This document shows positions 43,082 to 52,045 of a stretch of 64,000 nt of DNA, piece after piece. The notes below the pieces were generated by a model. The model saw only the letters and a program-made list of their open reading frames with translations. It did no database searches and was not told the origin of the DNA. Every line of letters starts with the position of its first letter. Within the stretch, counting starts at the first letter, position 1. Source of the stretch: Arenibacter sp. F20364. GTDB taxonomy: Bacteria; Bacteroidota; Bacteroidia; Flavobacteriales; Flavobacteriaceae. The stretch covers positions 1-64,000 of the forward strand of contig NZ_JALKBD010000013.1 of assembly GCF_023015905.1 (NCBI RefSeq), written 5' to 3'. The position numbers and the translations under genes were made by a program.

Positions 43082-44898
43082 AGGTAATTTTATTCTGCCA
43101 AAATGCCTATGCCTTTGGCATCCTTGCCCCCATCCGGGATGTACTTCTAGAACAGGGGCATGACTTTATTTGGTACATATCCGGAAAATTATTGGATAAT
43201 TTTCCCTTTAAGAACGAAGATTATACAGTAAGCACTTTAGATTTACAGCTCTATAATAGCGATGCCATTTTCGTTCCGGGAAATGAAGTACCCTATTACT
43301 TACGCGGATTAAAAGTCCAAGTTTTTCACGGACTGGCCGGTGAAAAAAAAGGACATTTCAGGATACGACATTACTTCGATCTTTATCTTACCCAAGGACC
43401 TTATTTCACGCATAGATTCAATAAACTAAAAAAAATACACCAAGATTTTGATGTCATAGAGACAGGTTGGCCAAAATTGGATGTATACAGCTCGGAGAAA
43501 AACAAATATGATTTTGAAAAAAAGGCCATATTGGAGATGTACAATACGGATAAGATTATCCTTTACGCCCCTACCTTCTCCCCTAGCCTTACTTCTGCTC
43601 CGTATTTATTACAGGAAATTAAAAACCTTGCCGAAACGACCGGCTATGTAATCCTAATTAAGTTTCATGACCTCATGGAACAAAAATGGATAAGCGCATA
43701 CAAAGCATTGGCCAATAAGACACCCAATGTACTGTTCAAGGAAGACAAGAACATTATTAAATCCCTTATACAAGCAGATATCTTGGTCAGTGATACTTCT
43801 TCCGTAATTTATGAATTCATACTGTTGAACAAACCGGTAATATCCTTTAAAAATATTGCTGCGAAGGTATTGTGGGACAATTCCCATACCTATACAGGTC
43901 TTACGGAAAAAGTTTTGAATAATTTTAATTTAGACCCCCACGCTGTGGAAAGGGCCTATATAAACATGCAATTTCACCCATACCAAGATGGGAAGTCGGC
44001 CCTTAGAATGGTTAATACGGTTAAAAATTACATTGAAACCCGTGGGGTACCGGAAGAAAGGAAACTGTCTTTGGCCCGAAGGCTGAAGATTAATTCCATG
44101 TTCGGAAAACCGATAAAGAATCCCTTTGATGGTGAAAAGACCAGCAAAATATCCGCTATCCTTATTACCTATAATGAGGATATCCATATTAATGCAGTTT
44201 TGGAAAACGTAAAATTTGCTGATGAAATTATTGTTGTGGACTCTTTCAGTACAGACGGCACCATCCAAAAAATAAAAGAACACCCCAAGGTTAAGTTAAT
44301 CCAACGCCCATTCGTTAATTATACGGATCAAAAATCATTTGCTTTGGAACAAGCGACCAACGATTGGATACTTTTCTTGGATGCGGACGAACGAGTCCCG
44401 GATCTATTAAGAAATGAAATCCTGAAAACCGTGAATTCCTCAAAATCAACAGCCGATGCCTATTACTTTTACAGGACCTTTATGTTCAAGAATAAGGTTT
44501 TGCGCTTTAGTGGTTGGCAAAGCGATAAAAATTATAGATTGTTCAAAAAAAGTAAAGCTCATTTTACACAAGAAAGAATAGTCCACGAAACATTGGTTGT
44601 TGACGGAAAGTCGGATGTGCTTAAAAACAAGCTGATTCATTACTCCTTCAAGAACTACGAAGACTATAAGGGTAAAATGGTAAAGTATGGCCAAATGAAA
44701 GCGGTAGAGGAACTTAAAAAGGACTATGACCCCAACTTTTACCACTTTGTTTTCCGGCCATTTTACAAATTTTTCAACCATTATATTTTAAGATTTGGTA
44801 TACTGGACGGAAAAAAAGGGGTTATCGTCTGCTATCTTAACGCATTGGGCGTGTATTCCCGATACAAGGAATTAAAAAGATTAAGAAATTTAAGATAA
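43078..44898 (+). CDS. Fusion: TagF-like polyol-phosphate transferase and WaaE-like glycosyltransferase
   Basis: 606 residues. Residues about 1-330 match the CDP-glycerol glycerophosphotransferase fold: VFHGLAGEKKGHFRIRHYF, TGWPKLDVY, ILYAPTFSPSLTS, ILIKFHD and ADILVSDTSSVIYEFILL. A short linker leads to a GT2 domain at about 355-606: ISAILITYNEDIHI, ADEIIVVDSFSTDGT, DWILFLDADERVP and FSGWQSDKNYRLF. The second half is a close relative of the GT2 at 39804. One chain could add a sugar and then a polyol-phosphate, or the reverse, to the same acceptor. The fusion is seen directly; its reaction order is unknown. The frame is intact throughout, with no sign of frameshift. Confidence 0.88.
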   Translation: MKVILFCQNAYAFGILAPIRDVLLEQGHDFIWYISGKLLDNFPFKNEDYTVSTLDLQLYNSDAIFVPGNEVPYYLRGLKVQVFHGLAGEKKGHFRIRHYFDLYLTQGPYFTHRFNKLKKIHQDFDVIETGWPKLDVYSSEKNKYDFEKKAILEMYNTDKIILYAPTFSPSLTSAPYLLQEIKNLAETTGYVILIKFHDLMEQKWISAYKALANKTPNVLFKEDKNIIKSLIQADILVSDTSSVIYEFILLNKPVISFKNIAAKVLWDNSHTYTGLTEKVLNNFNLDPHAVERAYINMQFHPYQDGKSALRMVNTVKNYIETRGVPEERKLSLARRLKINSMFGKPIKNPFDGEKTSKISAILITYNEDIHINAVLENVKFADEIIVVDSFSTDGTIQKIKEHPKVKLIQRPFVNYTDQKSFALEQATNDWILFLDADERVPDLLRNEILKTVNSSKSTADAYYFYRTFMFKNKVLRFSGWQSDKNYRLFKKSKAHFTQERIVHETLVVDGKSDVLKNKLIHYSFKNYEDYKGKMVKYGQMKAVEELKKDYDPNFYHFVFRPFYKFFNHYILRFGILDGKKGVIVCYLNALGVYSRYKELKRLRNLR

Positions 44899-44907
44899 TA
44901 AAGTAAT

Positions 44908-45477
44908 ATGAAAGATTTGCTTTTCGAGGTAAACCAATGTTTTGATATTCTCACTAAAGGAGGTCTAATTTTGTATCCTACGGATACGGTCTGGGGAATT
45001 GGCTGTGATGCGACAAATGAAGCGGCCGTAGAAAAAATTTATACCCTAAAGCAAAGATCCAACACCAAAACTATGATCTGTTTGGTGGCCAATGATTTTA
45101 TGCTGGAACAGCATGTTACAACAGTACCGGAGCTGGCCTACGATATATTGGACCTTGCCACCAAACCAACCACTATTGTTTATGAATCCCCTAAGGGAGT
45201 AGCCAAAAATTTAATCGCCAATGACGATACTTTGGCCATTAGGGTAGCAAAAGATCAATTTTGCCAGTATCTGATAAAGAAATTTAAAAAACCCATCGTG
45301 TCTACTTCAGCCAACATAGCCGGACAACCAACTCCTACAAGTTTTAAAGAAATACCGGATGAGATTTTAAAAGGTGTGGACTATATAGTAAATTTGGACC
45401 GCGATAAAATTAACAGCACCCCATCTTCCATTATTATGCTCGGTAATGATGGTACCGTAAAAGTGATCCGAGAGTAA
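44908..45477 (+). CDS. L-threonylcarbamoyladenylate synthase (TsaC/YrdC family)
   Basis: 189 residues of the Sua5/YciO/YrdC fold, making the intermediate for t6A37 in tRNAs reading ANN codons. Motifs: GGLILYPTDTVWGIGCDATNE, KQRSNTKTMICLV, and ISTSANIAGQPTP-type end (STSANIAGQPTP). Only the YrdC domain is present, as in TsaC rather than full Sua5. It lies 9 bases after the surface-glycan fusion gene and 2 before cca. Confidence 0.93.
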   Translation: MKDLLFEVNQCFDILTKGGLILYPTDTVWGIGCDATNEAAVEKIYTLKQRSNTKTMICLVANDFMLEQHVTTVPELAYDILDLATKPTTIVYESPKGVAKNLIANDDTLAIRVAKDQFCQYLIKKFKKPIVSTSANIAGQPTPTSFKEIPDEILKGVDYIVNLDRDKINSTPSSIIMLGNDGTVKVIRE

Positions 45478-45479
45478 GA

Positions 45480-46904
45480 ATGACGAATAAAAACCACGAA
45501 GAAGCCATAAACAACCCGATATTTTCAACCATTTCCGATGCCGCCAAGGAACTTTCATTAGATTCTTACGTAATCGGAGGCTTTGTAAGGGATTATTTAT
45601 TGGAAAGGGGCACTCCAAAAGATATTGATATTGTAGCTATTGGCAGTGGAATAGAATTGGCCAAATTGGTCGCCAAAAAATTACCTGGAAGCTCAGAAGT
45701 TAGCATCTTTAAAAACTTCGGAACCGCCATGATCAAATTTCAAGACATTGAAATTGAATTTGTTGGAGCTAGAAAAGAAAGCTACCATAGGGACAGTAGA
45801 AAACCAGTTGTTGAAAATGGGAGCCTGGAAGATGACCAAAAACGGCGGGATTTTACCATCAATGCCCTGGCAATTTCACTTAACCCCAAGGACTACGGAC
45901 AACTTTTAGATCCATTTGATGGCATTGGGGATTTAAAAAGAAAATTGATCAGAACTCCTTTGGACCCCTCCATAACCTACTCCGATGATCCTTTGCGAAT
46001 GATGCGGGCCATTAGGTTTGCCTCCCAGTTAAACTTTGTTATTCATCCTGAATCCTTACAGGCCATAGTGGACAACAAGGAAAGAATTAAAATTATTTCC
46101 AATGAGCGTATCGTGGACGAATTACATAAAATTTTGTCCAGCAGCAAACCCTCACTTGGATTCTCCCTGTTGCACGAAACCGGTCTGTTACCTTTTATAA
46201 TGCCCGAATTGGTGGCCTTGGAAGGTATTGAGGAAATTGAAGGCCAAAGACATAAGGATAATTTTTGGCACACCTTGGAAGTGGTTGACAATATTTCTGA
46301 GAACACCGATAATGTATGGCTACGTTGGGCCGCCCTTTTGCATGATATTGGCAAGGCCCCTACCAAAAAATTCGATAAAAAAATAGGTTGGACATTCCAT
46401 GCCCATGAATTTGTAGGTTCTAAAATGGTCTACAAACTTTTTAAACGCTTAAGGCTACCTTTAAATGAAAAAATGAAATTCGTCCAAAAAATGGTGCTTA
46501 TGAGTTCCAGGCCCATAGTCCTTTCCGAGGATTTTGTAACCGACTCCGCCGTTCGAAGGCTCATTTTTGATGCGGGCGACCATGTAGAGGATTTAATGAC
46601 CCTTTGCGAAGCGGATATCACTACCAAGAATCCAAAAAAACAAAAAAGGTATAGGAACAATTTTAAAATTGTCCGTCAAAAAATCGAAGAGGTCGAGGAA
46701 CGGGATCACATTAGAAATTTTCAACCCCCCATTAGTGGTGAAGAAATTATGAAAACCTTCAACTTAAATCCTTCCAAGGAAATAGGAATGATCAAGGAAG
46801 CCATTAAGGAAGCTATTTTGGAAGGGGATATCCCCAACGAATACGATGCTGCTTACAACCTAATGTTGGAAAAAGGCAAAGAAATGGGGTTAAGTTTAAA
46901 CTAA
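45480..46904 (+). CDS. cca: CCA tRNA nucleotidyltransferase with HD domain
   Basis: 474 residues. Head domain with the class II signature GGFVRDYLLERGTPKDIDIVA (Asp-Ile-Asp), RKESYHRDSRKP, and RRDFTINALAI. The neck and tail follow, with YSDDPLRMMRAIRFASQL. An HD phosphohydrolase domain begins at about 270 (WAALLHDIGKAPTKK). It adds or repairs the tRNA 3' CCA end. Poly(A) polymerase-like enzymes share this layout, but the HD domain fits bacterial CCA enzymes. Co-transcribed with tsaC, so both serve tRNA maturation. Confidence 0.93.
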   Translation: MTNKNHEEAINNPIFSTISDAAKELSLDSYVIGGFVRDYLLERGTPKDIDIVAIGSGIELAKLVAKKLPGSSEVSIFKNFGTAMIKFQDIEIEFVGARKESYHRDSRKPVVENGSLEDDQKRRDFTINALAISLNPKDYGQLLDPFDGIGDLKRKLIRTPLDPSITYSDDPLRMMRAIRFASQLNFVIHPESLQAIVDNKERIKIISNERIVDELHKILSSSKPSLGFSLLHETGLLPFIMPELVALEGIEEIEGQRHKDNFWHTLEVVDNISENTDNVWLRWAALLHDIGKAPTKKFDKKIGWTFHAHEFVGSKMVYKLFKRLRLPLNEKMKFVQKMVLMSSRPIVLSEDFVTDSAVRRLIFDAGDHVEDLMTLCEADITTKNPKKQKRYRNNFKIVRQKIEEVEERDHIRNFQPPISGEEIMKTFNLNPSKEIGMIKEAIKEAILEGDIPNEYDAAYNLMLEKGKEMGLSLN

Positions 46905-46993
46905 TGCCAATACGACATAATTAGATTTACCAATCAGCTTTTTTACAATACAAAATTAAGACCTACCCAGACCTTAATTAAATAAAAGAGTGG

Positions 46994-47001
46994 TAATTTT
47001 G
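46994..47001 (+). promoter_or_regulatory. -7 box of the heme A synthase gene
   Basis: TAATTTTG fits TAnnTTTG and lies 22 bases before the ATG at 47024. No clear -33 element. Confidence 0.42.
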
Positions 47002-47023
47002 CACTATTCTTTCAAACATCCAA

Positions 47024-48058
47024 ATGCAAAAAAAATTTACAAAAATCGCCAAGATCAGTTTAGTTTTGGTCTACTTGGTAATTGTAGCCGGTGCTGTAGT
47101 GAGAATGACCGGGAGTGGCATGGGATGCCCGGATTGGCCAAAATGTTTCGGTTATTACATTCCACCTACCGATATTGCGGAATTACAATGGCAGCCAGAA
47201 AAGGAATTTAAAAAAGGTCAGGTAATTATTGTAGACGAAGCCTTATGGGTAGCCAAGGAAAGTTTCAGTACATCAGCTACATATGATGCCATTAATTGGG
47301 CGCCTTACACCAAGCATGACTACGCTATCTTTAACCCTTTCCATACTTGGACTGAATTTATTAATAGGTTATTTGGTGCCCTGGCCGGCCTGGGAACCTT
47401 AATAATGGCCATAGCCTCCTTTACCTACTGGAAGCAAGAGAAAAGCATCACTATTCTTTCGTGGGTCGTAGTATTCGCAATGGGTTTCCAAGCATGGCTT
47501 GGGGCCACTGTGGTATATTCCGTTTTGGCCCCGGCCAAAATAACGATACATATGGTCATGGCCTTGTTTATAGTAGCACTGATACTCTACTTGATTCATG
47601 CCACAAGCCTTAAGACAAAGTCTTTAAAGCCGGACAAAATAACTAGAAATCTAATAATCTTCGTGCTTTTAACCACACTGGTGCAAGTAGTATTGGGAAC
47701 CCAAGTAAGACAGTTTGTTGATATACAAACCGACCTTTATGGCGAAAATGCTCCTGACCAATGGCTCAATAATCCAACACTATCATTTTACGTACATCGT
47801 TCGTTTTCCATTATAGTAGTACTGTTAAACCTGTTTCTCGCCATAAGGATTTACAGTTTGAACCTGGGCTATTCCAAAATAAAATGGGTTTTGGCACTCC
47901 TGCTTTTGGAAGTTGTTTCCGGAATGGCCATGTATTATTTGGATTTCCCTTTTGCCACCCAGCCCCTACATCTTGTGTTTGCTTCCGTTTTGTTCAGTTT
48001 TCAATTCTATTTGGTTTTGGAAGCTTTAAATGCTTTTAAAACCATGAAAACTTTGTAA
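47024..48058 (+). CDS. Heme A synthase, COX15/CtaA family
   Basis: 344 residues with eight predicted helices. Heme A synthase motifs: GAVVRMTGSGMGCPDWPKC near the N-terminus with the paired Cys site, and heme-ligand histidines in HTWTEFINRLFGALAG, TIHMVMALF, YVHRSFSIIVV and PLHLVFAS. It converts heme O to heme A for aa3-type cytochrome oxidase. No ctaB is adjacent. A long periplasmic insert (about 55-100) after the Cys motif is usual in flavobacterial forms. Confidence 0.93.
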   Translation: MQKKFTKIAKISLVLVYLVIVAGAVVRMTGSGMGCPDWPKCFGYYIPPTDIAELQWQPEKEFKKGQVIIVDEALWVAKESFSTSATYDAINWAPYTKHDYAIFNPFHTWTEFINRLFGALAGLGTLIMAIASFTYWKQEKSITILSWVVVFAMGFQAWLGATVVYSVLAPAKITIHMVMALFIVALILYLIHATSLKTKSLKPDKITRNLIIFVLLTTLVQVVLGTQVRQFVDIQTDLYGENAPDQWLNNPTLSFYVHRSFSIIVVLLNLFLAIRIYSLNLGYSKIKWVLALLLLEVVSGMAMYYLDFPFATQPLHLVFASVLFSFQFYLVLEALNAFKTMKTL

Positions 48059-48063
48059 CTTTG
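48056..48063 (+). promoter_or_regulatory. -7 box overlapping the heme A synthase stop codon
   Basis: TAACTTTG, an exact TAnnTTTG match, includes the stop codon of the upstream gene and lies 21 bases before the ATG at 48085, giving the next gene its own transcript. Confidence 0.42.
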
Positions 48064-48084
48064 CCTCCACAAAAAAAGTACCCG

Positions 48085-48582
48085 ATGATATACAAAATAC
48101 GGATTATTCTAGATGCAGAGGAAGATATTTTTAGGGATATTGAAATAGAGGATGGCAATTCCATGGAAGACCTTCACAATGCCATTGCCCAAGCTTTTGG
48201 CTTTTTGGGAAATGAAATGGCTTCTTTCTACACCTGTGATGAGGAGTGGAGGCAGGACGAGGAAATTGCCTTATTTGACATGAGTGAAAATGGCTCCGAT
48301 GTACGTTTAATGAACCAGATTCTCTTACAGGACATTCTTACTGAACAATCCCCCAAACTAATTTATGTATATGACTTTTTAAGCATGTGGACCTTCTTTG
48401 TGGAATTGGCCGATATAGTTGAAAAAGAAGATGGGCATGCCTATCCCAATACACTTTTCAGTTTTGGTGAATTGCCGGACTCCCCACCTGAAAAAAAGTT
48501 TGAGGCAGATGAATCTGAATTCGATTTTGACAATACCTTGGATAATTATGAAGATTTGGATTTTGATGAAAACTGGAACTGA
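48085..48582 (+). CDS. Plasmid pRiA4b ORF-3-like protein
   Basis: 165 residues from the ATG at 48085 (MIYKIRIILDAEEDIFRDIE); the upstream TTG at 48061 lies in the promoter box. The conserved fold segments are FRDIEIEDGNSMEDLHNAIA, a central FYTCDEEWRQDEEI, and KLIYVYDFLSMWTFFVEL. The C-terminus is strongly acidic (DFDNTLDNYEDLDFDENW). Found in many bacteria and on plasmids; function unknown. Cytoplasmic. Confidence 0.87.
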   Translation: MIYKIRIILDAEEDIFRDIEIEDGNSMEDLHNAIAQAFGFLGNEMASFYTCDEEWRQDEEIALFDMSENGSDVRLMNQILLQDILTEQSPKLIYVYDFLSMWTFFVELADIVEKEDGHAYPNTLFSFGELPDSPPEKKFEADESEFDFDNTLDNYEDLDFDENWN

Positions 48583-48717
48583 TAATGCCAGTTGCCCCTG
48601 CCTAAAGTGGTAGGATATAATAATTGGCCAATTAAGCGGCCATCTTAGAATACAATTAACTTAGGCCCCCAACAGCGGCTTAAGTACAAGTTAACCCATA
48701 AATATTTTCCAAGATCC

Positions 48718-49776
48718 ATGATCAACTTATACCCTACCCAAATTGAAACAATTTCCATACATCGCGTAGGAAACAAAAATAAAAGCGAAGGTATCTTTCT
48801 GTCGGAAGAACCATTTTCTCTCAACGATGAAACTACGGGACTATTAAAGGAATATTTTTTTAAACCTTTTAGGGAAAAGGAGGAGAATTACTATTATTTT
48901 TCGCATGAATCCGATGTTGAATTTAATGAAGTCTATAAAATTGTTTCCGATATTTTTGAGGAGCCAAGTAGCCTTCACGCCAATTCGAAAAAAATAGCAA
49001 CACAATTATTCGATCAATCGAACCACCCACATATTAAAAGCGGTGAAGTATACGTAGCCTACCTTACCGATCTGATGTTGGATAATGTAAAAGTGAATGC
49101 CGTGGGCATATTCAAAAGCGAGCTTAAACACGATTTTCTTCAATTTCAGGAAAAGGGAAATAGCTTGGATATTTTGGTGCAACAAGGCATCAACATCAAT
49201 AAGCTGGACAAGGGTTGTCTTATTTTCAATACCGATAAGGAAGAAGGTTATAAAGTACTTTCAGTGGATAGTAATCGCTACGACACCAAATACTGGTTGG
49301 AAAATTTTCTAGGAGTGGATGCACTTTCCGACGATAATTTTAAGACCAAAAACTACTTGAAATTCTGTCAGAACTTTGCCAAAGATGTGGTCTTGCCTGC
49401 TGAGGACAAGCAGCAGGAAGTATTGTTTATGAACAGGGCTGTGAATCATTTTGCCAAGAATGACGCTTTTGAAGAAACCAATTTCTTGAACGAAGTCATG
49501 GAAAACCCGGAATTGATACCTGAATTTAAGCACTACAAGGTAGAAAAAGGGCCTAAATATAGTATAGAGGATGTCTCTACTTTTGACATAGCCAATAAAG
49601 CGGTTTCCGACGCCAGAAAAAAAATTAAAAACGTTATTAACTTGGATACCAATATCCAGATAAAACTGGATTTTATCAATCCCGAATCTGCCCAAAAATT
49701 CGTTGAAAAAGGTTGGGACGAGGAACGTCAAATGTACTACTACCTAGTCTACTTCAACAAGGAACAGAAAAGTTAG
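48718..49776 (+). CDS. 37-kDa nucleoid-associated protein (NdpA/YejK family)
   Basis: 352 residues, full length for the NA37 family. Conserved stretches: IHRVGNKNKSEGIFLSEEP near the N-terminus, SGEVYVAYLTDLMLD, VNAVGIFKSELKHDFL, and the central LDKGCLIFN. The family binds the nucleoid in E. coli; the mechanism is not well known. Cytoplasmic, single gene with its own terminator. Confidence 0.88.
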   Translation: MINLYPTQIETISIHRVGNKNKSEGIFLSEEPFSLNDETTGLLKEYFFKPFREKEENYYYFSHESDVEFNEVYKIVSDIFEEPSSLHANSKKIATQLFDQSNHPHIKSGEVYVAYLTDLMLDNVKVNAVGIFKSELKHDFLQFQEKGNSLDILVQQGININKLDKGCLIFNTDKEEGYKVLSVDSNRYDTKYWLENFLGVDALSDDNFKTKNYLKFCQNFAKDVVLPAEDKQQEVLFMNRAVNHFAKNDAFEETNFLNEVMENPELIPEFKHYKVEKGPKYSIEDVSTFDIANKAVSDARKKIKNVINLDTNIQIKLDFINPESAQKFVEKGWDEERQMYYYLVYFNKEQKS

Positions 49777-49834
49777 ATATATCCATTATCTACCAGGTCC
49801 ATGCATTGAACCAAGACCTCGGAGTACAACGCAC

Positions 49835-49866
49835 AAGGCCGAAGTATTAAATCTTCGGCCTTATTT
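49835..49866 (+). terminator. Terminator after the nucleoid-associated protein gene
   Basis: AAGGCCGAAG (49835-49844) and CTTCGGCCTT (49853-49862) make a 10-bp stem with an 8-base loop, followed by a T-rich tract. Confidence 0.85.
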
Positions 49867-49952
49867 TATTTTATGCACAACATCCACCTAAATAACTTTC
49901 AACTGCAGCAATACGGGATTGTAACAATATTCAATTGCAATTATGAAATAGA

Positions 49953-51038
49953 TCAACCTTCAAGATCTATCCTGTTCTCAATAATCTGTTTCACGTTAAC
50001 GTCTTGGTAGTTTCTTTTAACAAAATCCAATGCAAGCGCCAATACTTCCCCCATAGTCTTGCACGTTTTAAAGTCGACATCCGAAGTTAGCTCATATATA
50101 TGTTGGGCCAGGGAGGAAATATTCTCTTCATTGGATATATGATCTGTCTTAACAATAGAAATCAACCGTTTGATACGATTCCCTGAACTCAAAATTCTTT
50201 TGGCCACTATGGAGCGTTCCTCAATCTTGTATTGGTCCACAGAACTACGTTGTAACTTTTCTTTGACCAGCATGACCATTTGATAGTTTTCCTTAAAAAA
50301 CTGTGGTCTATAAACCTTCAGTTTCCCCTCATAACACTGCTGGTCAAAATCTATTGCCCTTATTTTGTAGACTACATGGTCAAAGTCATGGGTAGGAACA
50401 ATGACGTAGTTATAAGATCGCATATCTCCCAATAGTCGGATCATGCAGCGTTCATTGAACTTGACAAATTCTTTCGCCAACTGGGATTTCTCCGATTCCG
50501 TACATTTTGGCAAAAAATCCTTTATAAATACATCCCCCGGAATACCGGCAATATGTTCTTCTATCAAAGTATCCCCATAGACCAAGAAGTTAAGGTTATA
50601 TGGCGATAACATATGCTCTAGTTCCAAGCCATAAATCCTGGAGGCATCGGCCTTTTTTACATAAAAATTGGTAAAGATGTCGTTCAATATGTTCCTTACC
50701 TTAATCCTAAATGGCTTGGAATTCCCAAAGGTGCAGTAATCAACGGAATCTACATTTAAAAATGGAAAGATACTATCGCTGCCATCGTAATGTAGAATAG
50801 AATATATTTTTTTTAAGGCTAAATCAATCTCTGCCCTTTCGAACTCACTGTAATACACACGTACCCAAAGTGTATCCTCCTCGTTGGAATCATAAACCAC
50901 CACCGAACCGGAAAAACGCAATAGGTCATCATAAAAAATTGGAATTTCAATTTTTCTACTATAGTGCTCCAAATAGGCATCCAATCTTTTATTGACTGGA
51001 AATGCAGGCTTTTTCTTGGACATTAATCTTTCAGACAT
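49953..51038 (-). CDS. Protein of unknown function, 361 residues
   Basis: I start at the ATG at 51038 (MSERLMSKKKPAFPVNKRLD); a second ATG lies at 51023 and the frame extends to 51092. No signal peptide or membrane helix. Notable stretches: VVVYDSNEEDTLWVRVYYSEFER, DASRIYGLELEHMLSPYNLN, IPGDVFIKDF and KIRAIDFDQQCYEGKL. The spacing of Glu, Arg-Leu-Gly-Asp and the Ile-Asp-Phe-Asp-Gln segment is faintly kinase-like (catalytic loop and DFD) but far from convincing. I do not recognise the family. It is divergent from the ABC exporter genes, 77 bases apart. Confidence 0.7.
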   Translation of the reverse strand: MSERLMSKKKPAFPVNKRLDAYLEHYSRKIEIPIFYDDLLRFSGSVVVYDSNEEDTLWVRVYYSEFERAEIDLALKKIYSILHYDGSDSIFPFLNVDSVDYCTFGNSKPFRIKVRNILNDIFTNFYVKKADASRIYGLELEHMLSPYNLNFLVYGDTLIEEHIAGIPGDVFIKDFLPKCTESEKSQLAKEFVKFNERCMIRLLGDMRSYNYVIVPTHDFDHVVYKIRAIDFDQQCYEGKLKVYRPQFFKENYQMVMLVKEKLQRSSVDQYKIEERSIVAKRILSSGNRIKRLISIVKTDHISNEENISSLAQHIYELTSDVDFKTCKTMGEVLALALDFVKRNYQDVNVKQIIENRIDLEG

Positions 51039-51115
51039 GGAAAAAACTTTAATTTGTAACAAAATAACGATTTCTTCGTCAAGTAAGTACAAACATTCAA
51101 AAAAACTATCCCATT

Positions 51116-52015
51116 TTGGAAACTATACTGACCGTAAACCACCTCACCAAGAAATTTGGGTATCTAACCGCAGTAAAAGACCTGTCATTTAACATTGAAA
51201 AAGGCAACGTTTACGGTATCTTAGGCCCAAATGGCAGTGGAAAATCGACCACCCTTGGCATCGTCCTGAACGTAGTAAACAGAACGGCAGGTGAGTTTTC
51301 ATGGTTTGGTGGAACCGTTTCCACCCACGCAGCCCTTAAAAAAGTAGGCGCTATTATTGAACGTCCCAATTTCTATCCCTATATGACGGCCATACAAAAT
51401 CTGAAATTGGTCTGCAAAATTAAGGAAGTTTCCCAAGATAAAATTGAAGAAAAATTGGAAATGGTTGGACTATTGGACCGAAAAAACAGTAAGTTCAGAA
51501 CCTATTCATTGGGAATGAAACAGAGACTGGCCATTGCCTCGGCTCTTCTCAACGATCCCGAAATACTAATTTTGGATGAACCTACCAATGGATTAGATCC
51601 TCAAGGCATACACCAAATAAGGGAAATCATAAAAAAAATTGCCTCACAGGGCACTACCATTCTCTTGGCCTCACATTTGCTGGACGAGGTAGAAAAAGTC
51701 TGTAGCCATGTCATTATCCTAAGAAAAGGCGAAAAACTCTATTCGGGCCCGGTAGACCAAATGCTGACCAGTTATGGCTTCTTTGAACTAAGGGCGGTTG
51801 ACGAGGCTGCCTTAGTGACATTTTTGGGCAACCACGCCAGTTTTGGCCCCATTAAGCAGGAAAACGGTTTGATAACAGCAATTTTGAAAGAGGAAATGAA
51901 AGCGACCACTCTAAACAAGGATTTATTTGATAATGGAATTGTGCTCTCCCACTTAGTAAAACGCAAAGAAAGTTTAGAGGAACAATTCCTTAGCCTGACC
52001 AATCATAAGGACTAA
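51116..52015 (+). CDS. ABC transporter ATP-binding protein
   Basis: 299 residues from a TTG at 51116. Walker A GPNGSGKST, Q-loop region, signature YSLGMKQRLAIA, Walker B ILILDEPTNGLDPQG and the H-loop in LLASHLLDEVEKVC. The C-terminal 80 residues form the extra domain seen in ABC-2/CcmA-like exporters of the bacitracin or Nod type. Pairs with the permease 30 bases downstream. Cargo unknown. Confidence 0.92.
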   Translation: METILTVNHLTKKFGYLTAVKDLSFNIEKGNVYGILGPNGSGKSTTLGIVLNVVNRTAGEFSWFGGTVSTHAALKKVGAIIERPNFYPYMTAIQNLKLVCKIKEVSQDKIEEKLEMVGLLDRKNSKFRTYSLGMKQRLAIASALLNDPEILILDEPTNGLDPQGIHQIREIIKKIASQGTTILLASHLLDEVEKVCSHVIILRKGEKLYSGPVDQMLTSYGFFELRAVDEAALVTFLGNHASFGPIKQENGLITAILKEEMKATTLNKDLFDNGIVLSHLVKRKESLEEQFLSLTNHKD

Positions 52016-52045
52016 CCCCAATAACACCCTCAAACGCCTAAAAAT

